A DNA stretch of 64,000 nucleotides, taken from the NCBI RefSeq assembly GCF_004363095.1, contig NZ_SNYO01000001.1, positions 372,001 to 436,000 on the forward strand, given 5' to 3'. Below, in pieces: positions 61,510 to 64,000 of this stretch. The DNA is from Actinomycetospora succinea (GTDB taxonomy: Bacteria > Actinomycetota > Actinomycetes > Mycobacteriales > Pseudonocardiaceae). The notes beneath the pieces are model-generated. The model did no database searches. It was not told the origin of the DNA and saw only the letters and a program-made list of their open reading frames with translations. The position numbers and the translations under genes were made by a program. Positions within the stretch are counted from its first letter, which is position 1; each line of letters starts with the position of its first letter.

Positions 61510-62325
61510 ATGGCCGACGCCAACATCGACACGGACGCTGCCCCGGGCGATCGCGCGCCAGGCTCGCGTGGGGCGGGGGTGCTGCTGTGGCTACCGGGGT
61601 TGGCGGTCGCGCTCGGCGCGGCGATCGCCACCGCGCACGGGTTGTTCGAGGTCGCCGTCGCCGCACGCGTGCCGACCGGGATCGCGTGGCTCTACCCGCT
61701 GATCACCGACGGGCTCGCGCTCGTCGCTTACGGCGCCACCGCCCGCCTCAGCGACGCGGCGGCGCGCTACGCGTGGGTCGTGGTCGTTACCGCCGCAGGC
61801 CTCTCGGGGCTCGCTCAGGCGACTTACCTCGCCGGCGGCCCCGCCGTCGAGGTCGCCTCCGTGCTGCGGTTCGGGATCGGTGCTTGGCCCGCCGTCGCCG
61901 CGGCAGTGGTCGCCCATCTGCTCTACCTACTCGCCGCCGCGAGCCCCCGTGCCGTTCAGCCCGAACCCGTTCATCGAACAGAGTTCAACGTGGGCGCTGT
62001 ACAGGCGCAGGTCCTGCCCGGCGTCGTTCAGCCCGAGCCCGGGCAGAACGCGGACCCGGTCGGCCCCGAGCGCGCCGACGACAGCCCATCGGCTGTCCTG
62101 CCGCCGCGGGCGGCGGCGTCGCCGGCGCGCGACCGGGCCGAGGCGGCCGCGTCGCGGCACGCCCAGCGCCTCGGCGCCTGGCCGACCGTCTCCGAGCTCG
62201 AGACCGCCGCCGAGGTCTCCCGCGGCACCGCCGCGGCTGCGCTCAAGGCGCTTCGCCACCGCCCGCTGCCCCTGCACCCGATCAACACCAGCGACAACGA
62301 CACCACCGACGAGGCCCAACCGTGA
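61510..62325 (+). CDS. DUF2637 membrane protein with C-terminal HTH
   Basis: 271 residues: four membrane helices (about 22-150) of the DUF2637/SpdA-like type, a disordered linker and a C-terminal winged-helix-like segment (WPTVSELETAAEVSRGTAAA). DUF2637 proteins accompany conjugative actinobacterial plasmids, perhaps in plasmid spread. Confidence 0.78.
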   Translation: MADANIDTDAAPGDRAPGSRGAGVLLWLPGLAVALGAAIATAHGLFEVAVAARVPTGIAWLYPLITDGLALVAYGATARLSDAAARYAWVVVVTAAGLSGLAQATYLAGGPAVEVASVLRFGIGAWPAVAAAVVAHLLYLLAAASPRAVQPEPVHRTEFNVGAVQAQVLPGVVQPEPGQNADPVGPERADDSPSAVLPPRAAASPARDRAEAAASRHAQRLGAWPTVSELETAAEVSRGTAAAALKALRHRPLPLHPINTSDNDTTDEAQP

Positions 62326-62612
62326 CCACACAGCAGGCGACCACGAGCAACAACCAGAACCAAGACAAAGAACAAGAACCAAGACCAGCAACCGACACCG
62401 ATCACTACACCGAACAGACGACACGACACGAGCAACAAGACTTAAGAACGAAAAGATCAAGGGAAAGATCAGAGGACGCACACCGAGGCATCACGATCCG
62501 AGGGTTCCTGCCGGCCTCCGGCCGGCCGCCGAGCGGCGTGGTCTGCGCCCGCCGCCGCGCCGATCTTGAGCTGGGACGCGTGGCGTCTCTCGGGAGGTGG
62601 TCCGGGTGCTGA
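62322..62612 (+). CDS. Small hydrophilic protein between DUF2637 and relaxase
   Basis: 96 residues; first half low-complexity Gln/Thr/Asp/Glu (TTQQATTSNNQNQDKEQEPR), second half basic. GTG start overlaps the DUF2637 stop and its TGA overlaps the relaxase start, which supports translation. The coding strand of its first 130 bp is strikingly rich in A and C, so the region could equally serve as an oriT. Function unknown. Confidence 0.4.
   Translation: MTTQQATTSNNQNQDKEQEPRPATDTDHYTEQTTRHEQQDLRTKRSRERSEDAHRGITIRGFLPASGRPPSGVVCARRRADLELGRVASLGRWSGC
62510..62526. repeat. GC-rich hairpin upstream of relaxase
   Basis: GCCGGCC-TCC-GGCCGGC, perfect 7-bp stem, 80 bp before the relaxase start. Candidate oriT hairpin or attenuator. 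Confidence 0.4.
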
Positions 62613-64000
62613 GCGTCGCGACGGGGTACAACCCGGACTACCTGCTGAAGGAGGTCGCGACCGGACGGGAGAACTACTACACGGGCGCGGTCGCCGAGGG
62701 CGAGCCGCCGGGACGCTGGTGGGGCGCAGGCGCCGAGTCCCTCGGGCTGATGGGCGAGGTCGACGCCCAAGACATGACGGCGATCTATTCGCGTTTCCTC
62801 GATCCGCGCGCGGAGGGGTTCCGCGACCCCTCGCGCTGGGACGAGCTCGGGGAGACGGCGACGCTTGGGCATGCAGGGCGGGCGTACAAGTCAGCGGAGC
62901 AGTTGTACGCCGTGGCGCTGGAGCGCGAGCCGGACGCGTCGGCTAAACGTCGCGATGAACTCCGCGTCGAGGCCAGCAAGGCGGTGCGCCAGAACGTGGC
63001 CTTCCTGGACCTGACGTTCAGTGTTCAGAAGTCGGTGACGCTGCTGCACACCGCTTTCGAGGCCGAGGAGGTCAAGGCCCGCGAGGCGGGCCTCGACGAC
63101 GAGGCGGCCGAGTGGGGCCGGATGCGGGAGACCGTCGAGCGGGCGATCTGGCGTGGCAACGAGGCCGCGCTGTCGTATCTGCAGGAGCACGCCGGCTACG
63201 CCCGGGTCGGGCACCACGGCGGCACCGCCGGGCGGTGGGTCGACGCGCAGAACTGGGTGGTGGCGTCGTTCTTCCAGCACGATTCCCGCGACCACGATCC
63301 CCAGCTGCACATCCACAACGCCACCCTCAACCGCCAGCAGGCCGACGATGGGCAGTGGCGCACCCTGGACTCCCGCGCCGTCCACCGGCTCAAGCCGGCC
63401 GCCGCCGCCGTAGGGGAACGCACTACCGATGAGTCGCTGATCCAGGACCTCGGGGTGGCGATGGCGATGCGTCCCGACGGTCTCACGCGGGAGGCGACTG
63501 CGGTTGACCCCGCCTCCCGGGACCGGTTCTCCACCCGGTCCCACAACATCAGCGGGCGGGCCGCCGAGCTCATTGAGGCGTTCGAGGCTGCCAAGGGTCG
63601 GGAGGCGACCGGTCTGGAGCGCGACCGGATCAAGCGGCAGGCCACGCTGGACACCCGCTCCGCCAAGTCACACGGCGGCGAGACCCGCGAGGCGTTTCTC
63701 GCCCGCGTCGACGGCGAACTGCGCGCGGAGGTCGCGGGTGGGCTCGCCGGCATCGCGCACGCCGCCCGCACCCAGGGTTCGCAGGACCGTGCTGCCCCGG
63801 AGCGGTTCTCGGCCGCGGAGGTCATCGAGGCGGCGCTGGAGGCCATGCAGGAGAAGAAGACGAGCTTCACCCACGCCGACCTCGTCCGGGAGATCAACGC
63901 GTTGCTGCCCGACCACCTGGGCACTCCCGAGGGCACGGACGTCGCCCGCCTCTTGCGGGGACTGGCCGATCAGGGCATCGCTCTGGTGGAACAGGTCGAG
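62606..64000 (+). CDS. traA: MobF relaxase (TrwC/TraA), 3' end beyond window
   Basis: 465 codons seen, open to the window edge. N-terminal TrwC relaxase domain: YNPDYLLKEV, DLTFSVQKSVTLL, GHHGGTAGR, and the metal-binding three-His motif in FQHDSRDHDPQLHIHNATLN. Nicks oriT and pilots the strand through the TraG channel; a helicase domain is expected downstream. GGGAGG 10 bases before GTG 62606 supports the start. Confidence 0.9.
   Translation, partial: MLSVATGYNPDYLLKEVATGRENYYTGAVAEGEPPGRWWGAGAESLGLMGEVDAQDMTAIYSRFLDPRAEGFRDPSRWDELGETATLGHAGRAYKSAEQLYAVALEREPDASAKRRDELRVEASKAVRQNVAFLDLTFSVQKSVTLLHTAFEAEEVKAREAGLDDEAAEWGRMRETVERAIWRGNEAALSYLQEHAGYARVGHHGGTAGRWVDAQNWVVASFFQHDSRDHDPQLHIHNATLNRQQADDGQWRTLDSRAVHRLKPAAAAVGERTTDESLIQDLGVAMAMRPDGLTREATAVDPASRDRFSTRSHNISGRAAELIEAFEAAKGREATGLERDRIKRQATLDTRSAKSHGGETREAFLARVDGELRAEVAGGLAGIAHAARTQGSQDRAAPERFSAAEVIEAALEAMQEKKTSFTHADLVREINALLPDHLGTPEGTDVARLLRGLADQGIALVEQVE

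Larger units (their letters stand above)
46733..64000. mobile_element. Integrated element 3, conjugative plasmid-like (right end outside)
   Basis: Starts at core C and runs past the window. Contains unfamiliar lower-GC cargo (47.5-53.2 kb), an excisionase-like gene, SSB, WhiB, a TraG-type coupling ATPase, DUF2637 protein and a MobF relaxase. No integrase is seen; an integrase tail relic (WDGSWDELGT) enters core C from the right. Confidence 0.7.

Overview
The window is GC-rich, GTG-start-rich, tightly packed actinobacterial DNA. An Emb-type arabinosyltransferase, WhiB, RGCVC-type small Cys proteins, a DUF6325-SHOCT pair and DUF5994 point to Pseudonocardiales (Pseudonocardia-like); this placement is inference from gene families.

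Positions 1-19940 look like ordinary chromosome: a P1B metal ATPase with a divergent ArsR regulator; a secreted S33 peptidase; a molybdenum-storage-protein pair (MosA/MosB-like, translationally coupled); an aldoxime dehydratase next to an O-methyltransferase and an aldehyde-dehydrogenase tail relic; L,D-transpeptidase and truncated globin; a MerR/SDR pair with a MerR-type promoter; a SHOCT/DUF6325/ClC operon in which DUF6325 is frameshifted; and a quinate/shikimate catabolic block (QuiC-AroE, TetR, MFS, lactonase) with two matching putative operators.

Positions 19961 to the right edge are a tandem array of integrated elements. Three copies (A 19961, B 23337, C 46733) of a 50-bp tRNA-Arg 3'-end sequence act as attachment cores. 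Each is flanked at fixed offsets by paired CGTCCCAC repeats (+137/+149 right of A, B and C; -69/-58 left of B and C only), as expected for integrase arm sites. No integrase body remains beside any of them. Element 1 (3.4 kb) carries a sulfite-oxidase/DUF202/LysR unit. Element 2 (about 23 kb) carries wax-ester synthase, stress and signalling genes (HATPase, STAS, ANTAR, RGCVC), a desaturase, CspA, an Emb homologue, a second Mo-cofactor oxidoreductase, a class F sortase with a surface protein, and CcdA/DsbA. Several members of element 2 are decayed duplicates. An IS481-family element sits exactly inside core C.

Element 3 (46733 to beyond 64000) has a lower-GC cargo of unfamiliar genes (47.5-53.2 kb), including a HEPN-motif/zinc-ribbon protein overlapping a TauD-like oxygenase and an Abi-like protein. 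It continues with a regulatory pair (NUDIX, XRE), an excisionase-like protein, SSB, WhiB and a long overlapping conjugation operon ending in a MobF (TrwC/TraA) relaxase cut by the window edge. It reads as an integrated conjugative/mobilisable plasmid with a defence-like cargo next to the attachment site.
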